NCBI GenBank assembly: GCA_003151275.1
Contig: PLXC01000050.1
Span: 25,765-89,764, forward strand
Origin: Candidatus Melainabacteria bacterium
GTDB lineage: Bacteria; Cyanobacteriota; Vampirovibrionia; Obscuribacterales; Obscuribacteraceae
Direction: 5' to 3'
Length of the DNA stretch: 64,000 nucleotides
Shown here in pieces: positions 35,911-45,190 of the stretch (position 1 is its first letter; each line of letters starts with the position of its first letter). A model generated the notes under the pieces. It was not told where the DNA came from. It made no database searches and worked only from the letters and a program-made list of their open reading frames with translations. The position numbers were made by a program, and so were the translations under genes.

Positions 35911-37827
35911 CTACGTCGTATTGCCGTTTACCACTTTGGCAACGACATTGTCCACGACACTTGGCTCGATTTGTCTGCGACAGTACGCCAAATACGCTTC
36001 CATCCAGCGGCGCAACTCTAGTATCACCGCCGATACCGGAGCACCTGAACTTTTCACTTGACTCAAATTGACGCTGACCCGACCTTCGCTGTCAATATGA
36101 AATCTGCTCGACGCCGCCGAGTCACCATGAACATAGTGAAGACTGGCTTGCAATAAGGCTTTGTTGTCATCACGCCCAATCGTCTTTTGCAATTCAGCAA
36201 CGATGCGCTGAAAAATCGAGAGCGGTCTAAACAAACTTGCTTGTTGAACATTTACCAAACGATGTTCTAAAAGCAAATGCACAGACTTGACGATCAAATG
36301 ACCGGGCCATTTATCATAAGACTTGATTACTTCATCCAAGGTTGACAGACCATCAATCAAATTGACAAGTTCAACGATCGCTTGCTTGTCCGTATCCGAG
36401 ACGGTAGATTCGTCCAAATATTTGAGAGGTCTGGATTCAATTTTGTACCAGAGTGTTTCAAAATTCCAAACGCGTTCAAGAATAGTATTGCGCCCACCAG
36501 GAAGGGTATTGAGAATTTGATTGACTTGATCCTGAAATAAGGCCGCATCCAAAAGAAGCCTGTCTACCGGCTGTTTGAGAGTGCACGTGTCATCAAGTTC
36601 TTGGGAAACGCCTTTGTCTCGAAAGACGAAAATCCCTTCTGTCCAACAGACCAGAAATTCCACCATGGCTTCATAACCGCGCAGTCGATTCATGCGAGCA
36701 TGCGTCGCCTTGCCGTTCACGAATGAGACTATGAGCGCCTTGTCACGATTTTCTACGGTGAGCAAACCGGTCTTTTTCGCCGTCGAGAAAGATTGCAACA
36801 ATCCGGCAGTGTCAATCGCACCAAGGCTACCGATCATGGAATCACGCATGGTTTCTATATTGCGCGAATTCGGATCGTCTTCCGCTTTCTTGTGATAGCC
36901 CCCATAAAGGTATTGATCGTCGAGTAAAACTTCCAACTCTCTGGTGTTCAAATAACCAGCGCGCACGGCCAGCAAACCAAGATAACTTTTCTGCCCGCGC
37001 CCCAAACCTTGCTCGGATTGTTTTTCCAGAAGCTCCTGAAGTTGGCTCTCAGTGAGGATTCCAGCCGCCACCATATAGCGACCCAGGCGAAATGCTTTGC
37101 GGTTGTGATAACAATTGGCAAGAAATTGAATGCGCGCAAAAATCGGAAAAGTCAGGTGCGCTGATTCTAGTTCTTGCATAATTCGCAAGGTTTCATCAGG
37201 AGGCAAATGGTGCCGGCTCTCCAACAAGCGTGTCATTGACTCAACAGACGAATAGTCGTCAATTACTTGAATCACCCAGCTTTGAGGAGCGGGTAAAGCG
37301 AACGTCTCTTTGACTTTCCTTCCCTCATCGGTAAGCACAGGCGTTGACGTAAACAAAATGTGATTAGCGAGCGTGCTGCCACCACCTCGCAAGCGGCGTC
37401 TATCCAAACCGGCCACTGTAGCGCAGACATAATCGGCCAGCATCGGATGTCTGGCAAAAATACCGAATGGACTGTCGTATGCGTTAAAAGTCAGACCTCC
37501 TCCAGGATCGTCTTTAGTCAAGGTGATGGCGCCGTCTGCTTTGACGAAAAGCAACACGCCTTGTGGTTTGAGCAAGCGCTTGGCATACAGGCTAAATTTA
37601 ACAAGCGCTTCAAGTGGTAATGAAAATCCGGTCTGCATCAAATCGATGATCAGACCGTCAAACGCCTTTCCACTTTCCACCAATCTCTCCAACTCAGCAA
37701 AAAGAGTTTCGCGATAGGAGTAAGTGAGAAAAGAAAGAGTGGAGGCAAAGTAATTTTTTTCCTCAAGAGAATCTTCTCCCTGAGGAACAGTCTGGGCTTG
37801 CGGCAAGTCGGATTGAAAGGACGTCAA
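35911..37827 (-). CDS. DUF4388 domain protein, 638 residues
   Basis: A multi-domain cytosolic protein. The N-terminal part (LIIDLMQTGFSLPLEALVKFSLYAKRLLKPQGVLLFVKADG) resembles the end of a Rossmann-like methyltransferase or receiver fold without clear motifs. The middle has a short helical repeat, GRYMVAAGILTESQLQELLEKQ then AVRAGYLNTRELEVLLDDQY, like that before MshEN domains. Residues about 329-410 form a DUF4388/PATAN domain (IGSLGAIDTAGLLQSFSTAKKTGLLTV). The remainder is helical. The TTG start follows AGGCGA. It ends one base from the convergent TPR gene. Likely a signalling scaffold. Confidence 0.72.
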   Translation of the reverse strand: MTSFQSDLPQAQTVPQGEDSLEEKNYFASTLSFLTYSYRETLFAELERLVESGKAFDGLIIDLMQTGFSLPLEALVKFSLYAKRLLKPQGVLLFVKADGAITLTKDDPGGGLTFNAYDSPFGIFARHPMLADYVCATVAGLDRRRLRGGGSTLANHILFTSTPVLTDEGRKVKETFALPAPQSWVIQVIDDYSSVESMTRLLESRHHLPPDETLRIMQELESAHLTFPIFARIQFLANCYHNRKAFRLGRYMVAAGILTESQLQELLEKQSEQGLGRGQKSYLGLLAVRAGYLNTRELEVLLDDQYLYGGYHKKAEDDPNSRNIETMRDSMIGSLGAIDTAGLLQSFSTAKKTGLLTVENRDKALIVSFVNGKATHARMNRLRGYEAMVEFLVCWTEGIFVFRDKGVSQELDDTCTLKQPVDRLLLDAALFQDQVNQILNTLPGGRNTILERVWNFETLWYKIESRPLKYLDESTVSDTDKQAIVELVNLIDGLSTLDEVIKSYDKWPGHLIVKSVHLLLEHRLVNVQQASLFRPLSIFQRIVAELQKTIGRDDNKALLQASLHYVHGDSAASSRFHIDSEGRVSVNLSQVKSSGAPVSAVILELRRWMEAYLAYCRRQIEPSVVDNVVAKVVNGNTT

Positions 37828-37932
37828 AATGTTCGCCTGTGATGTTTCACGTCAGCCACTATATTCCCAGTATTAAGCCAGTTTCCCTGACAGCGTCAGG
37901 CGATCTGGAGATAATTGTGAGAATTTAGCTAA

Positions 37933-39216
37933 TTATTTATTGGACTCTTCGGAAGCCTTGGGCTCAGCGGCTTTTTCAGCGCTCGGAAGCGTTCCTACTA
38001 ATTTCTGAGCCAGGGGATCAGGCGGGGCGATGAACAGTGCCTTAATCGCCCACTGGGATTTGACTTTTCCCACATCCATGATCAAATCATCCTTGTCAAA
38101 TGTCATTAATCGAAAGCGCGAAAGACCAGAACCAGGGTTAGCCATGGCGATTATTTTGAATGGTTGTCCGGCACTCCGATTCAAACCGATGTATTTTGGA
38201 ATGCTGAGCAGACGCGGGTCTGTCAACCAACCTTTTGCCAAATCCAAATGACCTTGCTGCACAGCTTGCACAAACTGTAGAGCTACCAGTGCTGGTCCCT
38301 CTTCGTTGGTCCTGGCGTCCAGTGAAAACCGCCCGTCTACGAAGTGAAGAACAATTTTGTAGCCTGACGATTGCGGTTGCGCCTTGCCGGTGGACGATTT
38401 GCCGCCGCCGACCGTGAGCACCAAATCATTTCCGGAAAAGGAGGCTTTGCCGAGCAGATTTTGAGTTAGAAATGGGGGTATTGCCGAGAAGACGTCGCCA
38501 GTTTCCACCCAGGTGTTGTCAGAAACTTTGTAAGCCTGGAGCCAGACTGCGCCTGTTCCTTTCAAATTTCCGGTCAGCACCAATGAGCGAATTCCACTTG
38601 GGACGGGCTTCTTGTCGGCGCCCACGACTGAACCGCGCACCAGATGGGCATCGTTGAGCACGATTCCAGGCGGAATGAGCAAGACTTGGGTGCGTGGCAC
38701 AGTAGTTACCATTACCTGACTGACCATTCTGTGACGGCGACCGACTGGTCGTTGAACAGCAGTGGCAACAGAACTGGACCACTGCAAAACGACATTCTGC
38801 GATTCAGCGATTTTCGGAAAGGCCCATATTCTCGAGCCTTCACCATCAATGATCGAGACACCCAGTTCGGACAGGGCCGGATAAGCTGCCACGATAGAAG
38901 CGGCACTGGCCTTGACTGTAGCTGGTTGACCCAAGGTGTCTCGCACAATTCTCCAGACTCCATCCCAAGAGTAAGGATCTGGCTTAGCTTTATACTGCTT
39001 CACAGCCGCTGATAGTGCCGCTGAACGAGCTGTAGTTGGGCTTACTGTCGTCGCGGCGGCTGCTGGATCGACAGCTGTTACAGCTTTCGGTGAAGCTTTC
39101 GGTGGGGCTTTCGGGGATGCTTTGGGAGTTTGACAGAATGCTCCAGGCGATAGTGGCAACCCGACGGCGATTGCTAGACATGCCAGCACGAGGGATTGCC
39201 TGATCGGAATTGTCAT
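37933..39216 (-). CDS. Secreted hypothetical protein, 427 residues
   Basis: No family recognised. The ATG at 39216, preceded by TTTGGAGACG, gives a clear signal peptide (MTIPIRQSLVLACLAIAVGL, then PGAFCQ). A Lys/Pro/Ala repeat follows (PKASPKAPPKASPKAV), and then a beta-rich region with VVLQWSSSVATAVQRPVGRR and TQVLLIPPGIVLNDAHLVRG, and a C-terminal domain with GPALVALQFVQAVQQGHLDLAKGWL that looks like an NTF2/DUF4878-type fold. The frame is open upstream to 39297 through a family A repeat, but those residues precede the signal peptide and are probably not translated. Confidence 0.65.
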   Translation of the reverse strand: MTIPIRQSLVLACLAIAVGLPLSPGAFCQTPKASPKAPPKASPKAVTAVDPAAAATTVSPTTARSAALSAAVKQYKAKPDPYSWDGVWRIVRDTLGQPATVKASAASIVAAYPALSELGVSIIDGEGSRIWAFPKIAESQNVVLQWSSSVATAVQRPVGRRHRMVSQVMVTTVPRTQVLLIPPGIVLNDAHLVRGSVVGADKKPVPSGIRSLVLTGNLKGTGAVWLQAYKVSDNTWVETGDVFSAIPPFLTQNLLGKASFSGNDLVLTVGGGKSSTGKAQPQSSGYKIVLHFVDGRFSLDARTNEEGPALVALQFVQAVQQGHLDLAKGWLTDPRLLSIPKYIGLNRSAGQPFKIIAMANPGSGLSRFRLMTFDKDDLIMDVGKVKSQWAIKALFIAPPDPLAQKLVGTLPSAEKAAEPKASEESNK

Positions 39217-39582
39217 TAGCGTCTCCAAAAGTAGGTACAGCGCTGCTTTTATCCGAGGATAGTCTAGGCGGCAAGCCGCTCGCCTTATGCGCGCCAAAGG
39301 TGATTATACTAACCGGCGCGAGTTGATGCGTGAAAAAACTCACTAGAGACAAGAGCGATACATATACAGGCGATAGCGATTTAAAAACGTGAGCCGGGTC
39401 AATCAACAAGGCCAAAGTGAAAGTGGATAAAGGATAGAGCTGTAGATTCACGAACACTCTGCGCGAAATACGCTAAATCCCGCTGTGAGCATGGGAATCC
39501 TCCCACTAAAGCTTTGACTTGCTTAAAGGCGACATGTACTCTGAAACTAGCTAACAAGCAAACCTAGGAACAGCGATAAAAC
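39217..39582. other. Intergenic region upstream of secreted and LysM genes
   Basis: About 365 bases between divergent genes. It contains the family A copy at 39249-39288, 33 bases before the leftward start codon; the rest shows no coding sequence, RNA gene or clear promoter. Confidence 0.5.
39249..39288 (-). repeat. Family A element with compensatory stem changes
   Basis: A full-length 40-bp copy in reverse orientation: TTATCCGAGGATAGTC, then TAGGCGGCAAGCCGCTCGCC, then TTAT. The core is GCGGCAAGCCGC where other copies have GCAGCAAGCTGC: an A-to-G change on one arm is matched by T-to-C on the other, which preserves pairing. Confidence 0.88.
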
Positions 39583-42090
39583 ATGTCGAGATTCGCCTTC
39601 AATCCAGAAATAAGCTCCGGCGCACATTTCACCCCATCGGGTGGAGAAGCGGCTGCGACTACTGCGATTGACGCTCATCGTGCCGCAGTATTCCAACCTG
39701 GTATCGAATCTCATGCCGCCGCAATCGCTCCCGGTGCAGAGCAGAGCATTATGACTGCGATGCAAGCTGCGGCTCAACCAATTTCACCATTGATTCAAAT
39801 GATTATGCGCATGCCCGGTCAGATTGGGCTGCTTAGTTCGATGTTCGAAGCGTTGGGCAATTTCATCATGGGTCATGCAGATTTGCTTGCTGCCTTTGAT
39901 CCTTCAATATTAGCCGGCGCGCATTCCGCTCTCACCTCATTGCCTGGTGGCGAGCATATGGGGATCAATCTTTCTTTATTGCCTCATGGCGCTCCAATAT
40001 TCCAAAATTTGCATGGGTTGGGCAGTCTCGGTAACAACGGGGCGGACATGCTAGGCGCGGCTAAGGGCGGCACACAATTCAGCACCCCAGACATCCTCAA
40101 AGATAGCGTTGCTTTCCGGGACCAACTAAAGGTCTCCGGCTCACTCGACTTAAACAAACCACAGTTTGAAACCGGTCGTGGATTGAGCAGCCAAGTTGAT
40201 GGATTGTCGCAAAAAGGTGATGCGCTCTCAGGACCAGCGATGAGAGAAACCAGCACGGCTAATCAATTGGCTGGCGCCAACCGCTTGTTCGGCGATCGTC
40301 CAGTCGCCCTCACATCCCACTCACCACTGTCGACTTCAACCCCATCTGTCGCCTCCGGTATGTCACAAACGGTTCCGATTGCTGCTCAAAATGCTGTTCC
40401 TAGCTCATTCAATGTAAATGGCAGCGCCTTCAATTCATCCGACGTGTCCGCAGCAGGCTCAATGAGCGACGCCGCCCCTGCCGCCGCAGGATCACAAAAT
40501 GTCGGCTTCAACATCAATCAACTCGGCAAGCAAGCGATCGATTCGAGCACCACAAGTAGTGTCGGTCCTTCCGGCGGAGTGTCGGATCAGTTGGGGACAA
40601 ACAAATTCGTTGCCATGGACAAAGGCGTAGCGACGTTCCATCCAACATTAGGCACAGCTGAATCAAGCACTGGATATGATGCCGGCTACTTGCAGCATCA
40701 AACGCCAACTGAAGCCGCGACTTCCTCACACAATCTTGGTGGATTGAAAGCGAAAGAACTGTCATTAGACAGCGTCAAGGATGCGACGAAAGCACACGCA
40801 GCTCCCGTTCATTCAACCTCGCAAACTCCAACCCACGCCGCTCCAGCTCACGCTAAGCCTGCTGTTGATCAGGTCAGTCATTCTAAACCGGTGATGGATC
40901 ACATTGGTCATCAAACAGCCGGTTCATCGCATAACCACTCTGCATCGTACAACGGTCGTGACGGCATCGCGCACACACAACGTGGTCCAGTACACACGGC
41001 GCAACCTCGCATCAGTGCTCAACCAGCCGCACAACAACAAATGTATAAGTCGAGCAGCTTGCTGCATAGACTATCCCCGGATAAAGCTGCTGATGCCAGC
41101 GGCGTTGCCGTCGACCAAATTGCTCCAAATCAACAAATGGCTGCTGCCGATGCTGCGCAAGCGCCGCAAGTAGCCGCTGACGGTTCGCATGTTGCCGATG
41201 GCACACAACTCACGCAAGCCGGCGATGCAACACAGGTTCCCGCTACTGGTGATGCTGCACAAGCTACACCGACTGCCCCATCAACATATACGATCCGGGC
41301 CGGCGATTGTTTGTGGAATATCGCCAAGGATCAACTTGGTGCACCAACACGTTGGTCAGAAATTTATAAGATGAATGCGGATGTGCTGGGATCAAATCCA
41401 TCTCTGATTCATCCAGGCACTAACATCAATATTCCTGGAAGTGGCGGTGAAGTCGCTTCGGGACTTGAGCATGGCACTTACATTGTTAAGGCCGGCGACA
41501 ATCTTTGGGACATCTCCAAACACTTTACTGGCGATGGCAGCAAGTGGGGCGAAATTTATAAGCTCAATCAAGACGTGATTGGCTCAAATCCAAGCTTGAT
41601 CTTGCCCGGACAAGAGTTGCATATGCCGGGCATGGGCGCTGAATCCGCTGGCACATTGGCTCAAGCACCAGCTGCTGCCGCAACGCAACAATTAGCTCAA
41701 GGTATTCCACAAGCAGGTGGAATGCCAGCCTCGCCTGCAGGTGACCTACGCGTTGAAGGTGGCACGCCACTAACGGCCGAAAGCGCATTGCCACAAACGC
41801 CAGTTCAATCATATGCTCCGACTGAACTTCAAGCACAAGCGGCACCAGCTGCGGCGCCTGAAGCAGCGATGGAAATGCCTCAAACTCCAGCAACAGCACC
41901 GATGGCTCAGGCTCAGGCAGCATCTGCACCGGCTCAGGCAGTTGGTGGACCTGGCGCTGCAGCCGCAGCAACTTTGCCTCCACAACCAACTCCAGCTGAA
42001 CTGCATCAAATGGCTGCAGCCAAAAATGACGGAATTGTCTCGTCAAATATGACAGCTGATTTGTCCCAATTCATTCGCAAAGCTAAGTAG
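39583..42090 (+). CDS. Long Ala/Gln-rich protein with two LysM domains
   Basis: An 835-residue protein. The first 560 residues are low complexity (Ala, Gln, Ser, Gly, His) with no signal peptide at the N-terminus. Two LysM domains follow at about 567-616 (TYTIRAGDCLWNIAKDQLG, NPSLIHPGTNINIPG) and 632-681 (TYIVKAGDNLWDISKHF, NPSLILPGQELHMPG); LysM binds peptidoglycan or chitin sugars. The tail is again Ala/Pro/Gln-rich. Residues 488-501 ([14 protein letters not shown]) come from an in-frame family A repeat. Lack of an obvious export signal is odd for a wall-binding protein; it may use another route or be a cytosolic spore- or inclusion-type protein. Confidence 0.82.
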   Translation: MSRFAFNPEISSGAHFTPSGGEAAATTAIDAHRAAVFQPGIESHAAAIAPGAEQSIMTAMQAAAQPISPLIQMIMRMPGQIGLLSSMFEALGNFIMGHADLLAAFDPSILAGAHSALTSLPGGEHMGINLSLLPHGAPIFQNLHGLGSLGNNGADMLGAAKGGTQFSTPDILKDSVAFRDQLKVSGSLDLNKPQFETGRGLSSQVDGLSQKGDALSGPAMRETSTANQLAGANRLFGDRPVALTSHSPLSTSTPSVASGMSQTVPIAAQNAVPSSFNVNGSAFNSSDVSAAGSMSDAAPAAAGSQNVGFNINQLGKQAIDSSTTSSVGPSGGVSDQLGTNKFVAMDKGVATFHPTLGTAESSTGYDAGYLQHQTPTEAATSSHNLGGLKAKELSLDSVKDATKAHAAPVHSTSQTPTHAAPAHAKPAVDQVSHSKPVMDHIGHQTAGSSHNHSASYNGRDGIAHTQRGPVHTAQPRISAQPAAQQQMYKSSSLLHRLSPDKAADASGVAVDQIAPNQQMAAADAAQAPQVAADGSHVADGTQLTQAGDATQVPATGDAAQATPTAPSTYTIRAGDCLWNIAKDQLGAPTRWSEIYKMNADVLGSNPSLIHPGTNINIPGSGGEVASGLEHGTYIVKAGDNLWDISKHFTGDGSKWGEIYKLNQDVIGSNPSLILPGQELHMPGMGAESAGTLAQAPAAAATQQLAQGIPQAGGMPASPAGDLRVEGGTPLTAESALPQTPVQSYAPTELQAQAAPAAAPEAAMEMPQTPATAPMAQAQAASAPAQAVGGPGAAAAATLPPQPTPAELHQMAAAKNDGIVSSNMTADLSQFIRKAK
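41045..41084 (+). repeat. Family A palindromic element, in frame inside the LysM gene
   Basis: A 40-bp copy, ATAAGTCGAGCAGC-TT-GCTGCATAGACT-ATCCCCGGATAA. It has the same orientation and reading phase as the pccB copy and adds the peptide [14 protein letters not shown] to a low-complexity region. Confidence 0.9.
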
Positions 42091-42119
42091 TTCGAAGCAG
42101 TCCAGTTCGATCAGCCTTC

Positions 42120-42199
42120 GAAATGGAGCGCGCCTATTCTAGCCGCCCTTGACCACCGTTGTGTTTTTCTGGGCGGGTTAAAAACCCGCCCTCATTTTC
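42120..42199. repeat. Family B palindromic element and likely bidirectional terminator
   Basis: It begins with GAAATGGAGCGCGCCTATTC and ends with a perfect hairpin, GGGCGGGTT-AAA-AACCCGCCC, then CTCATTTTC. The right outer arm has diverged from the complement of the left arm. It fills the junction between the convergent LysM and glycerate kinase genes and overlaps the stop codon of the latter. Confidence 0.8.
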
Positions 42200-43298
42200 A
42201 TTCTTTCATTGCGTTGAACACAGCCAGTCGGACCGCCTTTTCGTCTGCCAAAATTCCATTGCCCGAAGTTGCCACCAGCTTGTGAATGCCGCAGGCGGCC
42301 CAATCCATATTCTCCTCAGCAATCGCGGGAAAAGCCCAGAGCGGCTTGCCATATTTCGCGCACAGCTTTGCCAATTCGCCTATTGCTTTGCCGCTGATAG
42401 ACTGACTATCCAAGCTCCCCTCAGCGCTGATCACCACGTCACTGGCGGCAATCTTTTCCTCCAAATTCAGAACGTCTGCCAGCCAAGCGAAACCGGAAAT
42501 CAATTCAGCACCAAGAGCAGAAGCGATACCAAATGCGGTACCACCCGCGGCACCTGCTCCGGGAGCATTTGCTAAATTTCTTCCAGTTGCATTTTCTAGC
42601 ACCTGCGCAAAGTGCGCCAAACAGTGGTCTAGACGTGCAACTTCCACAAGTCCGGCGCCTTTCTGCGGTCCAAAAATTGCCGCCGCACCATTGTCACCAA
42701 GGAGAGGATTAATTACATCAACCGCAACTTTGATCGACGAAATACCAATGGCGTCAAAGAAGTTATTCAATTGAGACAAATCACAGTCCCTGACCTCGCA
42801 AAGCTGTCCACCACCCAATCCAATCAAGCCACCATCAAAGTCATAGAATTTTGCTCCAAGCGCCATGAGCGCCCCGGCGCCACCATCTGTAGAGGCACTT
42901 CCGCCGACACAGATGAACAGATTCTTTGGCTTGGTTTCCAACGCATTTAAAATCACTTCGCCCAAACCAAAAGTGTGTGCCTCTAAGGCGCACAATTTGT
43001 TTCCCGGCAATAACGCAAGTCCGCTCGCGTTTGCTAGCTCAACAACTGCAGAATCTCCGAGGGCTAGCCACTTAGCGCGAACCGGGTTGTCTACAGGCCC
43101 ACGCACCTGGAGATACTTAAATTCGCCGCCAATGGCACCATGGAGTGCATCGAGCGTTCCATCTCCACCGTCGGCGATCGGGGCGATCACAATGCTTGAA
43201 TCAGGCGCTGCATCGCGAATGCCGTCTGCAATTGCAACGGAAAGTTGCCATGCGGATAACGTTCCTTTATAGGCACACGGGCTGACCAGAAATCGCAA
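42198..43298 (-). CDS. Glycerate kinase
   Basis: A 366-residue glycerate kinase of the GlxK/GarK (type I) family, which phosphorylates D-glycerate (usually to 2-phosphoglycerate) in glycerate or glyoxylate use. Diagnostic sequence includes VSPCAYKGTLSA near the N-terminus, IADGGDGTLDAL (substrate site), CVGGSASTDGGAGAL and the C-terminal SAEGSLDSQSISGKAIGELA. The TTG start is preceded by AGAGG at six bases. The stop codon lies inside a family B repeat. There are no pathway neighbours, so the source of glycerate is not shown. Confidence 0.93.
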   Translation of the reverse strand: MRFLVSPCAYKGTLSAWQLSVAIADGIRDAAPDSSIVIAPIADGGDGTLDALHGAIGGEFKYLQVRGPVDNPVRAKWLALGDSAVVELANASGLALLPGNKLCALEAHTFGLGEVILNALETKPKNLFICVGGSASTDGGAGALMALGAKFYDFDGGLIGLGGGQLCEVRDCDLSQLNNFFDAIGISSIKVAVDVINPLLGDNGAAAIFGPQKGAGLVEVARLDHCLAHFAQVLENATGRNLANAPGAGAAGGTAFGIASALGAELISGFAWLADVLNLEEKIAASDVVISAEGSLDSQSISGKAIGELAKLCAKYGKPLWAFPAIAEENMDWAACGIHKLVATSGNGILADEKAVRLAVFNAMKE

Positions 43299-43367
43299 TT
43301 CGCGCCTCTCCAGATTTCGGAAGCTGAGCCAGAATATGTTACCTTGTCTATTAGAAGGAGAGAAATT

Positions 43368-43865
43368 ATGGAAACAATGAAAGACAATTTGTCATCCAGT
43401 CAGCCAACGGACCAAGAGCACGCCGTGTCCACAAAAGCAGCGCCGAAAGTGGGCGGCAATATCCTCCTATACGATGGTGTTTGCGGGTTATGCGACAAGC
43501 TTGTGCAATTTGTCTTACCTCGAGACACTCAAGGCTTATTTCAGTTTGCATCCTTGCAAAGCAAATTTAGCGAAGACTTACTGTCGCACTATCAACTCAA
43601 TGCAAGCGACCTAAACACTTTTTATGCGATAGCGGACTACGGTTTACCGAGTCAGCATATTATGTCCAAATCGGATGCGGCCGCCTTCGTGCTTTCAAAA
43701 TTAGGTGGAATTTGGTCTGCGCTTTCGAATTTCAAATACATACCGAAGCCGCTGCGAAACTGGGGCTACGACACGGTGGCTAAGAATAGGTATCAAATCT
43801 TTGGGAAAACGGACGTCTGTCGCATGCCTGAGGCAGGAAGCGCAGATCGATTCATAGACGTTTAA
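43368..43865 (+). CDS. DCC-family thiol-disulfide oxidoreductase-like protein (DUF393)
   Basis: A 165-residue protein of the DUF393 family, named for the N-terminal DxxC motif: LLYDGVCGLCDKLVQFVL, whose CxxC has a thioredoxin-like setting. The rest (FQFASLQSKFSEDLL, SDAAAFVLSKLGGIWSAL, YDTVAKNRYQIFGK) fits the family. The ATG at 43368 sits after AAGGAGAGAAATT, better than the upstream in-frame start at 43344. DCC proteins are assumed to be redox proteins but their substrates are not established. The N-terminal 25 residues are a polar extension. Confidence 0.88.
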   Translation: METMKDNLSSSQPTDQEHAVSTKAAPKVGGNILLYDGVCGLCDKLVQFVLPRDTQGLFQFASLQSKFSEDLLSHYQLNASDLNTFYAIADYGLPSQHIMSKSDAAAFVLSKLGGIWSALSNFKYIPKPLRNWGYDTVAKNRYQIFGKTDVCRMPEAGSADRFIDV

Positions 43866-43917
43866 TGTAATCGCGTGCAGAACCGGAGTCTGGCAGTCCA
43901 TTCCAGCGATCTATACC

Positions 43918-44760
43918 TCAATTCTCAGCGGGCTTGGATGAACCGCCGTCATCGAGCTGAACTGGACCTTCAGCGAGCTTGGATGGATCGTCTGCGGGCT
44001 TGGCTAATCCGTCTCCCGGCTTGGCTGAATCCTCTCCGTGGGATTGGCTTCTCTCATCAGCTGGGGTTAGATCAGCGCCAAGCTGAGATAATTTGACCAC
44101 GGATTTAGCTTTCAGTTCAGACGCCAACTTCATTGGAATGAACATATAGATCATTCCAAGCCCTAACATAGCAAGCAAGAATCCAGGCAACACATATGAA
44201 AGATCCTGCTTTGGCGGCTTGTGCTCAACTTTCACGCCTTTTCTGACGAATTCGTCGACCATGTCTTGCTTAATTTCGGCCGGCATAATTACTTCTTTGT
44301 CGGGCATTCCGCTAATTTGCACGCTTAGCAAATTTGTGTCGTCGATCACATCGACGTGCGTGATAAAACCCGCTCTTCCTTCCAACAACATATTCGCCAG
44401 TTGAGAACAGCTGAGAGGTTCAGCGCTTTCATGGCTTCCACTGAATTTGTATTTTAGCCAATCAGCTAGATTGTCGTGAACCTTCAACTTTATGGCGTTT
44501 ACGAACAGCTGTTGAATTAACGCTTTGCGGCGATCGTTGGGAACGTTGACCAGTTTGTCTTTTTCAAAGCCAGCAATTTTTACCACGAAAAGAGCTTGAC
44601 CATTGGTGATATCGACCATCTGAACCTGGTCTCTTTGACACTCCAATATTTTTTGGAACTGCTCAATGGTCAAAGAGTCGTTTTCGGCTTGAGCGGCACC
44701 ACAGCAAGATATGCAGAGCAGCAAAATTAGACTGACTAAGTATTTCACGACTCCTGCCAC
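43918..44760 (-). CDS. Exported membrane protein resembling an FtsH ectodomain, no ATPase
   Basis: A 280-residue protein. A signal peptide or first helix comes at 5-22 (VVKYLVSLILLLCISCCGAAQA). Two similar modules of about 70-80 residues follow: one with LFVVKIAGFEKDKLVNVPNDRRKALIQQL and one with LLSVQISGMPDKEVIMPAEIKQDMVDEFV. A membrane helix lies at about 199-217 (YVLPGFLLAMLGLGMIYMFI). The tail holds imperfect repeats of the type KPGDGLAKPADDPSKLAEG. The layout of helix, small alpha/beta ectodomain, second helix recalls the N-terminus of FtsH, but the AAA and protease domains are absent. That likeness is by eye only. The GTG start is uncertain; GTG 44748 is an alternative. Confidence 0.6.
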   Translation of the reverse strand: MAGVVKYLVSLILLLCISCCGAAQAENDSLTIEQFQKILECQRDQVQMVDITNGQALFVVKIAGFEKDKLVNVPNDRRKALIQQLFVNAIKLKVHDNLADWLKYKFSGSHESAEPLSCSQLANMLLEGRAGFITHVDVIDDTNLLSVQISGMPDKEVIMPAEIKQDMVDEFVRKGVKVEHKPPKQDLSYVLPGFLLAMLGLGMIYMFIPMKLASELKAKSVVKLSQLGADLTPADERSQSHGEDSAKPGDGLAKPADDPSKLAEGPVQLDDGGSSKPAEN

Positions 44761-45190
44761 TCCAGTCTCAAGGGTTTCTCACACTAAATTCTACACTGTC
44801 AGCACAGTACTCGATAGCCACTTATACCATTGTTAGTATTCACAAATTATCCCAAAGTGCGCCGGATGTGGCACCGAATATGGTGCAGGATTCGATCCAA
44901 GCGGCGAGCCATCAAAGTACATTCAACGTATATGTGTGCAACCATTCTTTTGTTGCGCCGAGACTTAAACGCCAAGATCGATTCGTAACTGCGAAAGATT
45001 TATGTTTCCAGCCTGTGCAGACTTGCTCAAACAATTCGTCGAAGATGCCCACAGGCATGGATTCTAAATAAAGCAATTAATATATCAGAAGAGTTTATCT
45101 CCAAATACCAAGTGGCAGATAACAAATAGACGAGCGCGCAACGCATCAAGATGCGACCGCCAAAAACGTCGCTGCTCGGAGGGTTTATTT
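44761..45190. other. Intergenic region, no supported feature
   Basis: About 430 bases between divergent genes. It has no convincing ORF with a start codon and ribosome site, and no RNA gene recognised. A Cys-rich open stretch near 44846-44966 lacks a start codon (see rejected items). Confidence 0.45.

Noticed and set aside
39217..39297. N-terminal extension of the secreted protein through the family A repeat
   Set aside because: The shorter form has a good ribosome site and a signal peptide directly at its start, which an extension would bury.
43918..44040. Tandem DNA repeat suggesting a CRISPR or minisatellite
   Set aside because: The units are short, imperfect and in frame with a Lys/Pro/Asp-rich protein tail; no spacer structure.
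44846..44966. Cys-rich open stretch (KCAGCGTEYGAGF...FFCCAET) like a small zinc ribbon
   Set aside because: It follows an in-frame TAG and has no ATG, GTG or TTG start and no ribosome site; too short to judge by composition.
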